DNA from: Limosilactobacillus oris
Lineage (GTDB): Bacteria; Bacillota; Bacilli; Lactobacillales; Lactobacillaceae
Reading direction: 5' to 3'
Length of the DNA stretch: 64,000 nucleotides
NCBI RefSeq assembly: GCF_025311495.1
Contig: NZ_CP104398.1
Coordinates: 620,001-684,000 of the forward strand
The notes beneath the pieces are model-generated. The model made no database searches. It saw nothing but the letters and a program-made list of their open reading frames with translations, and was not told where the DNA came from. Below, one piece after another: positions 8,693 through 22,067 of the stretch (its first letter is position 1; every line of letters starts with the position of its first letter). The translations under genes were made by a program, and so were the position numbers.

Positions 8693-9124
8693 TTATTCTT
8701 TATTGCTGTACTTTGATGCGTTCAAACGGTTAATTGCCCGTTTAAGGTGGACTTCCGCCCGCGCCAGTTCGTCACTATCATGGCGAGCCTTGGCTTCCTT
8801 AATGGCTTCTTCTGACCGTTCCTTCGCACTTTGGGCTCGTTCGACATCAATTCGTTCGGGCAATTCAGCACTATCCGCGGCAATCAACGCCTCGTGACCA
8901 TCAAACTGGATGATCCCGCCGTTGACTGCAGCGACTTCGTCTTCGCCTTCAGCATGCTTAATCCGAACAACACTGATTTCCAGAGAAGCAAGCAATGGCA
9001 CGTGGTTCGCCATGATTCCCATTTGCCCACCAGCGGTGTTCATGACAATCATCGTCGCCTCGTCATTGTTGTAGACGGTGCCATCAGGAGTAATAATCGT
9101 GACCTTAAATTTACTATCAGCCAT
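8693..9124 (-). CDS. atpC: F1Fo ATP synthase subunit epsilon
   Basis: 143 residues. N-terminal beta-sandwich (FKVTIITPDGTVYNNDEATMIVMNTAGGQMGIMANHVPLLASLEISVVRI in pieces) followed by a helical hairpin from about residue 90 (RIDVERAQSAKERSEEAIKEA). The subunit forms the central stalk with gamma and regulates ATP hydrolysis. Last gene of the operon, 13 bases after atpD, with the operon terminator downstream. Confidence 0.97.
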   Translation of the reverse strand: MADSKFKVTIITPDGTVYNNDEATMIVMNTAGGQMGIMANHVPLLASLEISVVRIKHAEGEDEVAAVNGGIIQFDGHEALIAADSAELPERIDVERAQSAKERSEEAIKEAKARHDSDELARAEVHLKRAINRLNASKYSNKE

Positions 9125-9137
9125 CCGTTATCCCTCC

Positions 9138-11538
<2,401 letters not shown>

Positions 11539-11575
11539 TAAATCTCACCGTCCTTTCGACTAGTATTAATCAACA

Positions 11576-13123
<1,548 letters not shown>

Positions 13124-13140
13124 TTAACAAAAGATCTAAA

Positions 13141-13683
13141 TTATCTAACTAGTAAACGACGAATTTGCTTAATCTTTGAGCTGAGACTACCGTCAAGCGT
13201 CTTATGATCCGCGTGGACGATAACCCCACCTAAAATTGCAGGATCGACATGCTCGTTTAAGACAACCTCGTTCGCGCCGAAACGCTTGGCCAGGTTATCC
13301 GCGAGCTGGTCCCGTTGTTGTTTATCGAGTTGGATCGCTGTAACAACGTCGGCATGCATCCGCTTGTTACGCTGGTCATACCGCCGTTCAAACTCATCAA
13401 TAATTGCGACCAGGCAATCAATGCGGCCGTAATCAAAAAGCATCTGAATCAGGTTTTGCACGTACTGGGAAGCTCCCTCTTGCAAAGCATTGACCAGGGC
13501 TTTTTTATCGGCGAAGGACATCTGAACACCCGCTAAGGCGCCCTCTAACCCCTCGTTGTCCTCAAAGACTTGGCGTAAAGCAATCAATTCTTGATAAGTC
13601 TGATCGATTTCGTTGTCTGCATCGACCAATTCAAACAGTGCCCGGGCATAGCGGCGGGCGACCGTCTTCTTATCAAGACTCAT
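13141..13683 (-). CDS. atpH: F1Fo ATP synthase subunit delta
   Basis: 180 residues. The N-terminal helical domain ([23 protein letters not shown]) binds the alpha N-termini, and the C-terminal segment [29 protein letters not shown] binds subunit b, linking the peripheral stalk to F1. Its start overlaps the end of atpF by 11 bases, suggesting translational coupling. Confidence 0.96.
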   Translation of the reverse strand: MSLDKKTVARRYARALFELVDADNEIDQTYQELIALRQVFEDNEGLEGALAGVQMSFADKKALVNALQEGASQYVQNLIQMLFDYGRIDCLVAIIDEFERRYDQRNKRMHADVVTAIQLDKQQRDQLADNLAKRFGANEVVLNEHVDPAILGGVIVHADHKTLDGSLSSKIKQIRRLLVR

Positions 13684-14191
13684 GATCTACCAACCCTTCG
13701 ATGTAGGAGTCGATCAATTCTTTTTGATCGTCTGCCTTTAATTCTTTTTGGATGAGTTTGGAAGCAATCTCAATAGATAAGTTTGCAACGTCATCCTTAG
13801 CACCATTCAACGCGTCACGCCGTGCTTGTTCAGCATCTTGCTGCGCTTGTTGCTTCAGTGCTTGAGCATCGTTTTGTGCTGCCTCAACAATTTGTGCTCG
13901 TTGTGTTTCAGCTGACTTCTTGGCATTGTTGACAATGTCAGCAGCTTCTTGACGTGAATTTTGCAGTTCTGCTTGGCGCTTAGCGGCCATCTTTTCCGCA
14001 CTCTCGCGGGACTTGGCAGCATTGTCGATATCACTGGCAATCTTGTCAGCCCGCTTCTTCATCATGTCAGTAACTGGGCCCCAAGCGAAGTGCTTGACCA
14101 GCAACATCAGGATAATGAAGGTGACAATGTAGAAAATCAGGTCACCAACGTATAAACTGTTTGATTCAGCTAACACATTGTTCACAAACAT
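13673..14191 (-). CDS. atpF: F1Fo ATP synthase subunit b
   Basis: 172 residues. One N-terminal transmembrane helix ([23 protein letters not shown], about 18-40) is followed by a long charged coiled coil rich in Ala, Gln, Glu and Lys that dimerises as the peripheral stalk. There are several alternative methionines, but ATG at 14191 follows a strong GGAGG site and gives the usual short leader [17 protein letters not shown]. Confidence 0.96.
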   Translation of the reverse strand: MFVNNVLAESNSLYVGDLIFYIVTFIILMLLVKHFAWGPVTDMMKKRADKIASDIDNAAKSRESAEKMAAKRQAELQNSRQEAADIVNNAKKSAETQRAQIVEAAQNDAQALKQQAQQDAEQARRDALNGAKDDVANLSIEIASKLIQKELKADDQKELIDSYIEGLVDHES

Positions 14192-14237
14192 CTATTGACA
14201 CCTCCTTGTCTAAATAAAAAATAAGTGATTGCAATAA

Positions 14238-14477
<240 letters not shown>

Positions 14478-14480
14478 TTA

Positions 14481-15188
14481 TTATTCGGAAACCTTCCGAG
14501 AAATATAAACCGTCGTTAATGTTACAAAGACATATGCCTGGATTGAACCAATGAATACCGAGAAACCTTGCCATGCAAGTTCCAACAGCAATCCGGGGAT
14601 AATTGTCAATGCGCCATGTGAAAAGGCCATGTTGGCAATTAAACTCATTAATAGTTCACCGGCAAAAATGTTACCAAAGATACGGAGACCCAGCGTCAAG
14701 AAGTTCGCAAAGTCTTCAATGATGTTAACCGGCATCATCAGCAAGAATGGCTTCGTGTAGCCCTTCAAATAGCCACCCAGACCGTTGTGCGCCACACCGG
14801 CAAAGTGGGCCAAGGCCATTACCATCAGTGAAAACGTTAACGTGACAACAGGGTCCGCCGTTGGACTTCTAAGCACTTCCGCACCGTTCCAGTGAAACTG
14901 GAAGATCAGACCGAATTGGTTAGCGAAGAAGATGAAGACAAAGAGAACGAAGGCAAAGAAACTGTAATGGCCCTGTTCTGATGCCGGCATCTGGCTCCGG
15001 ACAATCCCGTTGGTAAAGTCAACCAGCCATTCAAAAACGTTTTGCGCACCGGTCGGCTTCATTTTGATCTTTCGTGACATCCCGTAAAGAGTGAAGAACA
15101 CGATTGCGTAGATAATCAGTCCAGAAACAATGTTCGTTGTATTGAACGTGAGTCCGAAAAGCTTAAAAGTTAAAGCATCACCGCCCAT
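14481..15188 (-). CDS. atpB: F1Fo ATP synthase subunit a
   Basis: 235 residues, polytopic membrane subunit with the two proton half-channels. The conserved helix [21 protein letters not shown] holds the essential Arg (LRIFGN), and the last helix [25 protein letters not shown] contains the conserved Gln. First gene of the operon; no atpI-like gene precedes it. A clear promoter lies about 90 bases upstream. Confidence 0.97.
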   Translation of the reverse strand: MGGDALTFKLFGLTFNTTNIVSGLIIYAIVFFTLYGMSRKIKMKPTGAQNVFEWLVDFTNGIVRSQMPASEQGHYSFFAFVLFVFIFFANQFGLIFQFHWNGAEVLRSPTADPVVTLTFSLMVMALAHFAGVAHNGLGGYLKGYTKPFLLMMPVNIIEDFANFLTLGLRIFGNIFAGELLMSLIANMAFSHGALTIIPGLLLELAWQGFSVFIGSIQAYVFVTLTTVYISRKVSE

Positions 15189-15278
15189 TCATATTCCACC
15201 TCTTTCCTTATAACAATAATTTGGCTGTAAATTGGAAAACGTCGCAAAGAAAACGAATTAGCCCAAGTTACGATAGTT

Positions 15279-15307
15279 AATATATCATTATTTGCCGTAA
15301 ATTTCAA
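15279..15307 (-). promoter_or_regulatory. Sigma-A type promoter of the ATP synthase operon
   Basis: On the minus strand a -35 TTGAAA (15302-15307) and -10 TATATT (15279-15284) are separated by exactly 17 bases. It is the only near-consensus promoter upstream of atpB and would give a leader of roughly 80 bases. Confidence 0.75.
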
Positions 15308-15525
15308 AAAACATTAGACAAATAGGACAAATCTGATTAACTGTTTGGCCGCGTCATGACGCGCTTTCGATGTTGTTTCGGCGCTTTTTGGAATTAGTTT
15401 ATTAATCATACTAACTGAATTTTAATCCGTTCCATTATCAGGATTTAACCCAGTTAGGAAGTCAAACCCGGCCGATCCTAGAGAGATTCCCGTGACGAGC
15501 TGCGGGGTTGAAAGACAGGAAAGTA
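15308..15525. other. Unexplained intergenic segment upstream of the atp promoter
   Basis: About 220 bases with no supported gene. It contains the perfect 14-bp palindrome CGCGTCATGACGCG at 15350-15363, roughly 45 bases upstream of the atp -35 element, where an activator or repressor could bind. The GC-rich stretch 15465-15520 has no recognised RNA family. Confidence 0.4.
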
Positions 15526-15562
15526 AAACACCCCAATCGGCGGCAAGCTGATTGGGGGTGTT
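15526..15562 (-). terminator. Terminator after the YibE/F gene pair
   Basis: Near-perfect stem ACACCCCAATC/GATTGGGGGTGT around an 11-base loop, followed on the minus strand by TTTT. Located 40 bases beyond the stop of the second YibE/F gene. Confidence 0.85.
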
Positions 15563-15601
15563 GGTCTTCGAACCTTCACGGGGATGGCTAGGTTTCCGCT
15601 T

Positions 15602-16360
15602 TTACTCCGGGGTGACTTTTCCGCGCCGCTTGGTCATTATCCAGGCCGTCGTGGGGACCGTCAGCAGGACCCCGATAAAGGAAACTAGGACTTCTATCAT
15701 CTCGGCTACGAAAATTTTATTATTCATAATCGTCCCCAGCGAATAGTGCAAACCGGCAAACCAGATGAAGAGGGCCAAAAAGCCGCCAAAGAAGCCGAAA
15801 AACAAGGTGTTGAGCGTAGTCCCGATAATTTGACGGCCAATCGACATCCCACTCCGCAGCAGCTGCTGGTCGCTGACATCCGGGTGGTTTGTGAGAATCT
15901 CCGTTAGACCTGCCGCAATCGCCATCGCCGCTTCAGCAATCGCCCCCAGCGTGCTGAGGGTCGTTACCGTAATCAGCACCTTGAAGTAGCTAATGCCAAT
16001 CAAAATCGACATCCCCTCCAGGTCATCGCTGTCCTCAGTTCCAAATCCCTGGACCAGGGCCCAGTGTTCAACGAGGAAGATCAGAAGGATCAGGACCACG
16101 GTCACGATGAGCGAAGCGTAAAAGGCCGTCACCGTCGTCCGCAAGTCGTCTTCCCCCATAAAGATCGTTACCGCGAGGATAATAATCCCGGTCGTCACCG
16201 TCACGAAGAGCGGCGGCACGTGAAAAGCAATCAAGATAATTGCAAAGTAAAGGAAGCCAAAGTTTAGCAAGAGGCTCAAGAAGGCCGTCCACCCCTGCTT
16301 GCCCCCTACCAGCACCATCAATACCAGCAGTACTAACCCTAAAGCTGTAATCGTACTCAT
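15602..16360 (-). CDS. YibE/F family membrane protein (second of pair)
   Basis: 252 residues with about seven hydrophobic helices and no large soluble domain. Motifs such as TLSTLGAIAEAAMAIAAGLTEIL and SIGRQIIGTTLNTLFFGFFGGFLALF are characteristic of the C-terminal half of YibE/F proteins. Its ATG overlaps the stop of the upstream paralogous gene by 4 bases (ATGA), so the two are translationally coupled and probably form one complex. Biochemical role is not established; transport is a guess from topology. Confidence 0.8.
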   Translation of the reverse strand: MSTITALGLVLLVLMVLVGGKQGWTAFLSLLLNFGFLYFAIILIAFHVPPLFVTVTTGIIILAVTIFMGEDDLRTTVTAFYASLIVTVVLILLIFLVEHWALVQGFGTEDSDDLEGMSILIGISYFKVLITVTTLSTLGAIAEAAMAIAAGLTEILTNHPDVSDQQLLRSGMSIGRQIIGTTLNTLFFGFFGGFLALFIWFAGLHYSLGTIMNNKIFVAEMIEVLVSFIGVLLTVPTTAWIMTKRRGKVTPE

Positions 16361-17472
16361 TTCGTCGCCCGCCTCCCTAGTAAAAGTGCTCCAAAGCCGC
16401 TAACTAATGGCACGGCCAAGACAATCCCAATCCCGCTCACTAAACTCTGAACGGTTCCCAGGCTCATGTTCATCGCGAAGGTGTAGCCCCATGAATTACC
16501 ATTTTTTATGTAGAGCAGGCTGGAGGTAAAGGTTTCCGCCATAAAAATCAGGAAGAGCACGTTCACCAACGGTCCCATAATTGACTTCCCGACGCTGCGT
16601 CCCGACAGGAAAAGCTGAAGCCGTGAGACCGTCGGGTTGAGCTGCTTCAGCTCAAAGAGGGTGGCAATAATGTCACTGGATTCATCCATTACTGCCCCCA
16701 GAGAGCCCAGTAAGGTTTCCGCCAGGAAGAGCGGCCGTGGAACCTGGGTCACGTACTGCATCGATTCATAGTAGATTCCCCGCTCGTGGGTCCAGGCGAA
16801 GACTAGCAGGCTCACCCCTAAGGCGGTAAAGGTACCGATAATCGTCGCCGCTGTGGTTGCCAGCATTTTTTTGGTCGGTCCTAGAATTAGCAGGAGGCTG
16901 ACCACGGTAAAAATAACTGCCAGGCTCCCGAAAATCAACATGACGTGCTCACCGTTATTTTTCAGGTCAATTATAATTGCCAGGATAAAGAGCAGCGTAT
17001 TGACCAGGACGCTGACCAGGGCCAGGGCTCCCGCGCTCCCCATCATCATTAGCAGGAGCAGGCAGACCAGCCAAAAAAGAAAGACAGTGACCCCGTCACG
17101 CTTATAGCCCGCGACGTTAGCACTCAGGTGACCATGGTGCTTTTTCAGCTGGTTCAAAAAAAGCTGGTCCCCCCGGTGGTAGTGAAGGTCCATTGGCTGT
17201 GAATCACTATAAGTATTGGTAACCGTTAATCGCTGGCCGCGCTCCGCCGTGTTCAGGAGCCGCACCGTCAAGGTCTGCTGGTGTTGGTGGTCGACGTTTT
17301 GAAACTGGTCACTGGTCCGGCGAACCGCTCCAGTCTGAACCCGTTCTACCCGGGCAATCGGCCGCTTGTAAAATTGCTGGTTATGGCTGGTAAAGAATAA
17401 GGCCGCCACCCCTGCTATGATCAGGACCAGCAGTAAAACTAGCCGCCCCCGCGGCCAGTAGTGCTCTAACAT
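16357..17472 (-). CDS. YibE/F family membrane protein (first of pair)
   Basis: 371 residues from the ATG at 17472, nine bases after AAGGGG; an ATG at 17490 overlaps this site and is less likely. A single N-terminal anchor (LVLLLVLIIAGVAALFFTS) is followed by a soluble beta-rich domain (about 40-135) and then some seven transmembrane helices containing SLGAVMDESSDIIATLFEL and SVGKSIMGPLVNVLFLIFMAE, the YibE/F core. The downstream gene repeats the membrane part without the soluble domain, suggesting duplication. No regulator is adjacent. Confidence 0.8.
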   Translation of the reverse strand: MLEHYWPRGRLVLLLVLIIAGVAALFFTSHNQQFYKRPIARVERVQTGAVRRTSDQFQNVDHQHQQTLTVRLLNTAERGQRLTVTNTYSDSQPMDLHYHRGDQLFLNQLKKHHGHLSANVAGYKRDGVTVFLFWLVCLLLLMMMGSAGALALVSVLVNTLLFILAIIIDLKNNGEHVMLIFGSLAVIFTVVSLLLILGPTKKMLATTAATIIGTFTALGVSLLVFAWTHERGIYYESMQYVTQVPRPLFLAETLLGSLGAVMDESSDIIATLFELKQLNPTVSRLQLFLSGRSVGKSIMGPLVNVLFLIFMAETFTSSLLYIKNGNSWGYTFAMNMSLGTVQSLVSGIGIVLAVPLVSGFGALLLGRRATK

Positions 17473-17527
17473 CTTGGGCATCCCCTTCATTTCAAACTAA
17501 TTGTCATTGTACCCTTTTCTGAATAAT

Positions 17528-17575
17528 AAAAAAGCAACCGTCCGTAAGTTTTACCTTTTCGTAACGGTTGCTTTC
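17528..17575 (-). terminator. Terminator after upp
   Basis: Arms AAAGCAACCGT and ACGGTTGCTTT flank a short loop with T runs on both sides, 17 bases after the upp stop; likely bidirectional. Confidence 0.85.
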
Positions 17576-17591
17576 TTTCACATTGAACAAT

Positions 17592-18227
17592 CTACTTGGT
17601 TCCGAAGAGCCGGTCACCGGCATCCCCTAATCCTGGAACAATATAGCCATCAGCATTGAGGTGGTCATCCAGGCCCGCGGCGTAAATATCCACGTCAGGG
17701 TAGGCTTCCCGAACCGCCTTGACCCCTTCAGGTGCAGCTACCAGGCAGGCAAACTTCATGTTCTTCTCCTGGCAGCCCCGCTTCTTCAGAGCTTCAATGG
17801 CCATCATGGCAGAACCACCGGTTGCCAGCATCGGGTCAACGATGAACAGCTGCCGCTCAGTAATATCGTTAGGCAGCTTGACAAAGTACTCATGCGGTTT
17901 GAGCGTCTTTTCATCCCGGTACATTCCAATAAAGCCAATCTTAGCTGCCGGAATCAGGTCCGTCATCCCATCAACCATGCCGAGCCCGGCCCGGAGGATT
18001 GGAATAATGGCAACCTTTTTCCCGGCTAGTTCCTTCTTAGTGGTCTTGGCAATTGGTGTCTCGACCTCAACGTCTTTGAGCGGCATGTCCCGTGCCACCT
18101 CGTACGCCATCAAGGTTGAGATTTCCTTCACCGTTTCCCGGAAAAATTTTGTTCCGACGTTCTTATCACGAATCATCGTCAACTTATGCTGGATCAGTGG
18201 GTGATCCATAACTTCGAATTTACCCAT
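17592..18227 (-). CDS. upp: Uracil phosphoribosyltransferase
   Basis: 211 residues; converts uracil and PRPP to UMP in pyrimidine salvage. The PRPP-binding loop [20 protein letters not shown] (about 128-147) and the uracil-binding C-terminus [32 protein letters not shown] in pieces are intact. Normal length. Ribosome-binding site AAAGGAG precedes the ATG. Flanked by terminators on both sides, so it is likely monocistronic. Confidence 0.97.
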   Translation of the reverse strand: MGKFEVMDHPLIQHKLTMIRDKNVGTKFFRETVKEISTLMAYEVARDMPLKDVEVETPIAKTTKKELAGKKVAIIPILRAGLGMVDGMTDLIPAAKIGFIGMYRDEKTLKPHEYFVKLPNDITERQLFIVDPMLATGGSAMMAIEALKKRGCQEKNMKFACLVAAPEGVKAVREAYPDVDIYAAGLDDHLNADGYIVPGLGDAGDRLFGTK

Positions 18228-18265
18228 GCCAAAAACACTCCTTTGAATTTCTCCACTATTTTACC

Positions 18266-18296
18266 AAAAAAAATGAGAAGTTGTTAGCTCCTCACC
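18266..18296 (-). terminator. Terminator after the tdk-prfA-prmC-Sua5 operon
   Basis: Minus-strand stem TGAGGAG/CTTCTCA followed by eight T, 25 bases beyond the stop of the threonylcarbamoyl-AMP synthase gene and upstream of upp. Confidence 0.7.
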
Positions 18297-18319
18297 AGAT
18301 TTTTTCGTTTCTTTGCTCA

Positions 18320-19348
18320 TTATTTTACTTGCGCCGGGTCAAAGTGAACCCCACCGGCCGACTTATTGAGCCGGTTCATGTAGGCCCGGCCCAGGTTCTT
18401 CGCGGTAAAGGCCTCTGTGACGATTGCCTTGACATTCGGCTGGTCATCAAACCCCCGCAAGCCGTCAAACAGGCGGGCACTGGCGTCTTCAACACCGGTT
18501 CCCAACGAGAACTGGACGGCATTCATCGGCAGGGTCAGTTGCTGAAGAATTCGTTCCTCAGCCATCACCCCAACGTCAAACGGCTGTTGGGCCACCCACT
18601 TGGCAACTTGAGCCCAGTCGGTCCCCTCGTCAACAATGTAAACCTGTGCGCTCGGGGCGTAGTGCTTGTACTTCATTCCGGGAGCTTTCGGCGTTTCATT
18701 TTTGCCAACTTTGTGGTGGTTGAGGTCGATTGACCCGATTACTCCTTCGATGTCCTGCTTGGTAACGGCACCCGGCCGTAAAATTACCGGGGTCGCAGTG
18801 GACATATCCAAGACCGTCGATTCTACCCCAACCCGGGTCGGTCCATCATCCAAGATTCCAGTGATCTTACCATTCAAATCATGGTAGACATGCTGGGCGG
18901 TCGTCGGGCTCGGTTTGCCCGAAGTATTAGCTGACGGGCCCACAATCGGGACACCTGCTTTGCCAATCAGGTCGAGCGTCGGCTGGTTATCCGGGAAGCG
19001 GAAGGCGACCGTAGACAATCCGCCGGTCACCGTCTTGGAGAGTGCGCCCTTCTTGATTTTCAGAATAATCGTCAAGGAACCGGGCCAAAACGCGGCCATC
19101 AGTTTGCGGGCGTTGGCCGGAATTTCTGCCGCGTACTTTTCCACCATCGCCACCGAATTTACGTGGACAATCAGCGGGTTGTCGCTTGGCCGTCCCTTAG
19201 CCAGGTAAACATTCTTTACCGCTGGCTCGTTCGTGGCGTCAGCACCTAAGCCGTAAACCGTCTCCGTCGGAAAGGCTACCAGCTCCCCCCGCTGAATGGC
19301 GGCAGCGGCTTCGTCAATTTGGTTTAGCTGATAAATCTTGGTATTCAT
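18320..19348 (-). CDS. ywlC: L-threonylcarbamoyladenylate synthase (Sua5/YwlC)
   Basis: 342 residues; makes threonylcarbamoyl-AMP from threonine, bicarbonate and ATP for the t6A37 modification of ANN-reading tRNAs. The YrdC domain (about 5-205) shows GELVAFPTETVYGLGADA, KGRPSDNPLIVHV and VPIVGPSANTSGKPSPT; the smaller Sua5 domain follows (about 230-342). The ATG at 19348 follows AGGAGG; an upstream in-frame start at 19384 lacks a site and overlaps prmC. Last gene of the tdk-prfA-prmC run. Confidence 0.94.
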   Translation of the reverse strand: MNTKIYQLNQIDEAAAAIQRGELVAFPTETVYGLGADATNEPAVKNVYLAKGRPSDNPLIVHVNSVAMVEKYAAEIPANARKLMAAFWPGSLTIILKIKKGALSKTVTGGLSTVAFRFPDNQPTLDLIGKAGVPIVGPSANTSGKPSPTTAQHVYHDLNGKITGILDDGPTRVGVESTVLDMSTATPVILRPGAVTKQDIEGVIGSIDLNHHKVGKNETPKAPGMKYKHYAPSAQVYIVDEGTDWAQVAKWVAQQPFDVGVMAEERILQQLTLPMNAVQFSLGTGVEDASARLFDGLRGFDDQPNVKAIVTEAFTAKNLGRAYMNRLNKSAGGVHFDPAQVK

Positions 19349-19353
19349 TCTTA

Positions 19354-20223
19354 CTAATTTCCTCCTGTGCCAGAAAAATCCCATGCGTGTATCATCCTCA
19401 TTTTACCGGCCACATCATGGCGTACTGCCAGCTGGGCCTGTTGATCGCACTGCTTCAACAGTGCTTGAATACTCTTTTCTTGGTCATAACCTGTCTCACC
19501 AAAGAGCTGCCCGCCCGGCCGCAGGTAGTTGCCAGCAAGCTCAAAGAGCCGGCGGTAAAAGCCTAAACCGTGTTCATCAGCAAAGAGGGCAATTGGCGGT
19601 TCGTGGTCCAGCACTGCCTGGTCCATCACCGCCGTGTCGGCAGGGTCAATGTAGGGCGGGTTAGTCACAATCAGGTCATAGCGCTGACCTGCCAAGTTCG
19701 CAAAGAGGTCGCTCTCCACCAGCGGCAACGACAACTGGTGCTGTCGAACATTTTCCCGGGCCACCGCCAGGGCTACCGATGAAATATCGCTCAACGTTAC
19801 CGACCAGCGGGGGCGTTCCAAGGCAAGGGTAATCCCGATTACCCCGCTACCGGTCCCCAAATCTAGCACGCGTAGCTGACGGTCGGCGGGCTGGCTCGTG
19901 AGGACCCAGTCGACCAGTTCGGCCGTCTCTGCTTCCGGCACCAGAACAGCTGGTGTGACCTTGAATTGGCGCCCATAAAACGTTGTCTGCCCAACGATAT
20001 ACTGGGCCGGAACATGGTTGAGCAGCTGGCCAACTGCCGCCTGGAACCATTCGACCTCCGCAGCCGGCATTACGTCCCGGTTATGCAGTAACAAGTGGGT
20101 GGTGTCCCAGCCATGCCGCTGTTCTAGTAAAAACTGCGGTGCATGCGGGTCAACCTCACTCGCCGCCAGCTGTCTTGCTGCCCACCGCTGGGCGGCAAAG
20201 TATGTCCAGGGCTGGCTATTCAT
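19354..20223 (-). CDS. prmC: Peptide chain release factor N5-glutamine methyltransferase
   Basis: 289 residues; uses S-adenosylmethionine to methylate the Gln of the GGQ loop in RF1 and RF2. The SAM motif [17 protein letters not shown] (about 119-135) and the catalytic NPPY (188-191) in [14 protein letters not shown] are present, after an N-terminal helical substrate-binding domain. Its start overlaps the end of prfA by 8 bases, matching its substrate. Confidence 0.96.
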   Translation of the reverse strand: MNSQPWTYFAAQRWAARQLAASEVDPHAPQFLLEQRHGWDTTHLLLHNRDVMPAAEVEWFQAAVGQLLNHVPAQYIVGQTTFYGRQFKVTPAVLVPEAETAELVDWVLTSQPADRQLRVLDLGTGSGVIGITLALERPRWSVTLSDISSVALAVARENVRQHQLSLPLVESDLFANLAGQRYDLIVTNPPYIDPADTAVMDQAVLDHEPPIALFADEHGLGFYRRLFELAGNYLRPGGQLFGETGYDQEKSIQALLKQCDQQAQLAVRHDVAGKMRMIHAWDFSGTGGN

Positions 20224-21304
20224 TCCGCAGCTGCTCCAGCTTTTCGGTCTGGTCTGCCACGATCAGGGCCTCGATAATTTCATCTAATTCCCCCGCCATG
20301 ATCTTATCCAGCTTGTTGAGGGTCAGGCCAATCCGGTGGTCAGTTACCCGGTTTTGCGGGTAGTTATAAGTCCGGATCCGTTCGGAACGGTCCCCCGTCC
20401 CGATTGCGTTCTTCCGCTGTTCATCGTAAGCGCTCTGTTCCTTTTGCTGGTAGTAGTCATAGACCCGTGACTTCAAAATCCGCATCGCCTTGGCCCGGTT
20501 TTGCTGCTGGGACCGCTCGTCTTGCATGGCGACCACGATTCCAGTTGGCAAGTGGGTCATCCGGACCGCGGACGAGGTCTTGTTGACGTGCTGACCACCG
20601 GCACCACTAGAACGGTAAACATCGACCCGGATGTCCTTTGGATCAATATCCACATCCACGTCCTCAGCTTCTGGCATCACCCCGACGGTTGCAGTGGAGG
20701 TGTGAACCCGGCCGGCGGACTCAGTTACCGGCACCCGCTGGACCCGGTGCGCGCCGTTTTCAAACTTCAACTTGGAGTAGACATTATTCCCGGTAATCAT
20801 CAGGGCGATTTCCTTAAAGCCGCCGACTTCGGTCTCGTTTTTATCGACCACTTCGACTTTCCAGCCCTGCTTTTCCGCGTAGTGAAGGTACATATTATAG
20901 AGGTCGGCCGCAAAGAGGCTGGCTTCGTCCCCACCGGCAGCTCCACGGATTTCCATGATGATGTTCTTATCATCATTCGGATCCTTAGGAATCAGCAGGA
21001 CCTCCAGTTCCTTTTCCAATTGTTCTTGCCGGTCCTTGGATTCCGCCAATTCGTCCTTCGTCATCGCCGCCAGGTCCGGGTCGTCAGTCTCCCGCAGCAT
21101 TTCCTCATCATCCTTGATGGTCTGGGTAACCTGCTTATATTCGTTATACTTTTCAACGGTTTCACGCAGGCTCCCCTCTTCCTTTGATAACTTCATGAAG
21201 CGTTGGGAATCCGCGATCACCTCTGGGTCGCTGATCAGTTCGTTTAGCTCGTCGTACCGGTCAGCAACTGCCTGGAGTTTATCGAAGATTTCTGAAATTT
21301 CCAT
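20216..21304 (-). CDS. prfA: Peptide chain release factor 1
   Basis: 362 residues; recognises UAA and UAG. The tripeptide codon-recognition motif is PVT (192-194) within [14 protein letters not shown], and the peptidyl-hydrolase loop is [14 protein letters not shown] (GGQ at 236-238). UAG is therefore read as stop in this organism, consistent with genes here ending in TAG. Lies 3 bases after tdk and overlaps prmC. Confidence 0.97.
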   Translation of the reverse strand: MEISEIFDKLQAVADRYDELNELISDPEVIADSQRFMKLSKEEGSLRETVEKYNEYKQVTQTIKDDEEMLRETDDPDLAAMTKDELAESKDRQEQLEKELEVLLIPKDPNDDKNIIMEIRGAAGGDEASLFAADLYNMYLHYAEKQGWKVEVVDKNETEVGGFKEIALMITGNNVYSKLKFENGAHRVQRVPVTESAGRVHTSTATVGVMPEAEDVDVDIDPKDIRVDVYRSSGAGGQHVNKTSSAVRMTHLPTGIVVAMQDERSQQQNRAKAMRILKSRVYDYYQQKEQSAYDEQRKNAIGTGDRSERIRTYNYPQNRVTDHRIGLTLNKLDKIMAGELDEIIEALIVADQTEKLEQLRNE

Positions 21305-21307
21305 TGG

Positions 21308-21919
21308 TTAATCCTCCTCTTTCTTCTCTAATACTGGGTGAAAGTAGTGCTTACGGCAGACCGGATAGTAGGACTCATTGCCGCCAATCTGGACCTGCTC
21401 ACCCTCGTAGACTGGCTTGCCATCATGGATCCGCAGGTTCATCGTCGCCTTGTGCGGGCAGAACCAGCAAATCGTTTTCATTTCCTCAATCTTATCAGCG
21501 TAAATCAAGAGGTACTTGGAACCCTCAAAAAGCTCATTGCGGAAGTCATTCTTGAGGCCAAACGCCATCACGGGAATGTTGAGGTCATCCACAATCCTGA
21601 TTAGCTGTAAGATATGCGCCTTTTTTAAGAACTGGGCTTCATCAATCAACACGCAATAAACGTGGTGGTCAATATTCTTAACATAATTATAAATATTAGT
21701 GTCATCCATGACCGGCTGCACCCGGCGTTTCAGGCCAATTCGGCTGGCGATAATCCCTTGCCCAGAGCGGTTATCGACCCCACTGGTCATCAATACTACC
21801 GGCTTGCCCTGTTCCTCATAGTTATGGGCAACCTTGAGGATGTCAATGGACTTCCCCGAATTCATTGCACCGTATTTGAAAAATAGCTGTGCCACGTCTA
21901 CTTGCTCCTTTTTTCGCAT
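21308..21919 (-). CDS. tdk: Thymidine kinase
   Basis: 203 residues; type II thymidine kinase phosphorylating deoxythymidine for salvage. P-loop GAMNSGKS (17-24), lasso/catalytic segment [12 protein letters not shown], and the zinc-binding cysteines in CWFCPHKA and the C-terminal PVCRKHYF. Start at ATG 21919; first gene of the operon with prfA, prmC and the Sua5 gene, divergent from murT across about 150 bases. Confidence 0.95.
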   Translation of the reverse strand: MRKKEQVDVAQLFFKYGAMNSGKSIDILKVAHNYEEQGKPVVLMTSGVDNRSGQGIIASRIGLKRRVQPVMDDTNIYNYVKNIDHHVYCVLIDEAQFLKKAHILQLIRIVDDLNIPVMAFGLKNDFRNELFEGSKYLLIYADKIEEMKTICWFCPHKATMNLRIHDGKPVYEGEQVQIGGNESYYPVCRKHYFHPVLEKKEED

Positions 21920-22067
21920 AGTAATTTCATTATATCTGAAAGACCGGGGCTTTTAAATACTTCCCTCATCCCGTGCCCCATTCTAACTTAATCACTTTTA
22001 TTTTTCGAACAATAAGGTTAAAATAAGGAATCATTATTTCCTTTGGGGGTAGAAAGGAGTTAATTTA

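Noticed and set aside
15440-15525. Possible riboswitch upstream of the atp operon
   Set aside because: No known aptamer consensus could be matched and the segment lies upstream of the best promoter, so it would not be in the mRNA.
20501-21187. 228-codon plus-strand open frame
   Set aside because: Antisense to prfA, which is complete with PVT and GGQ motifs.
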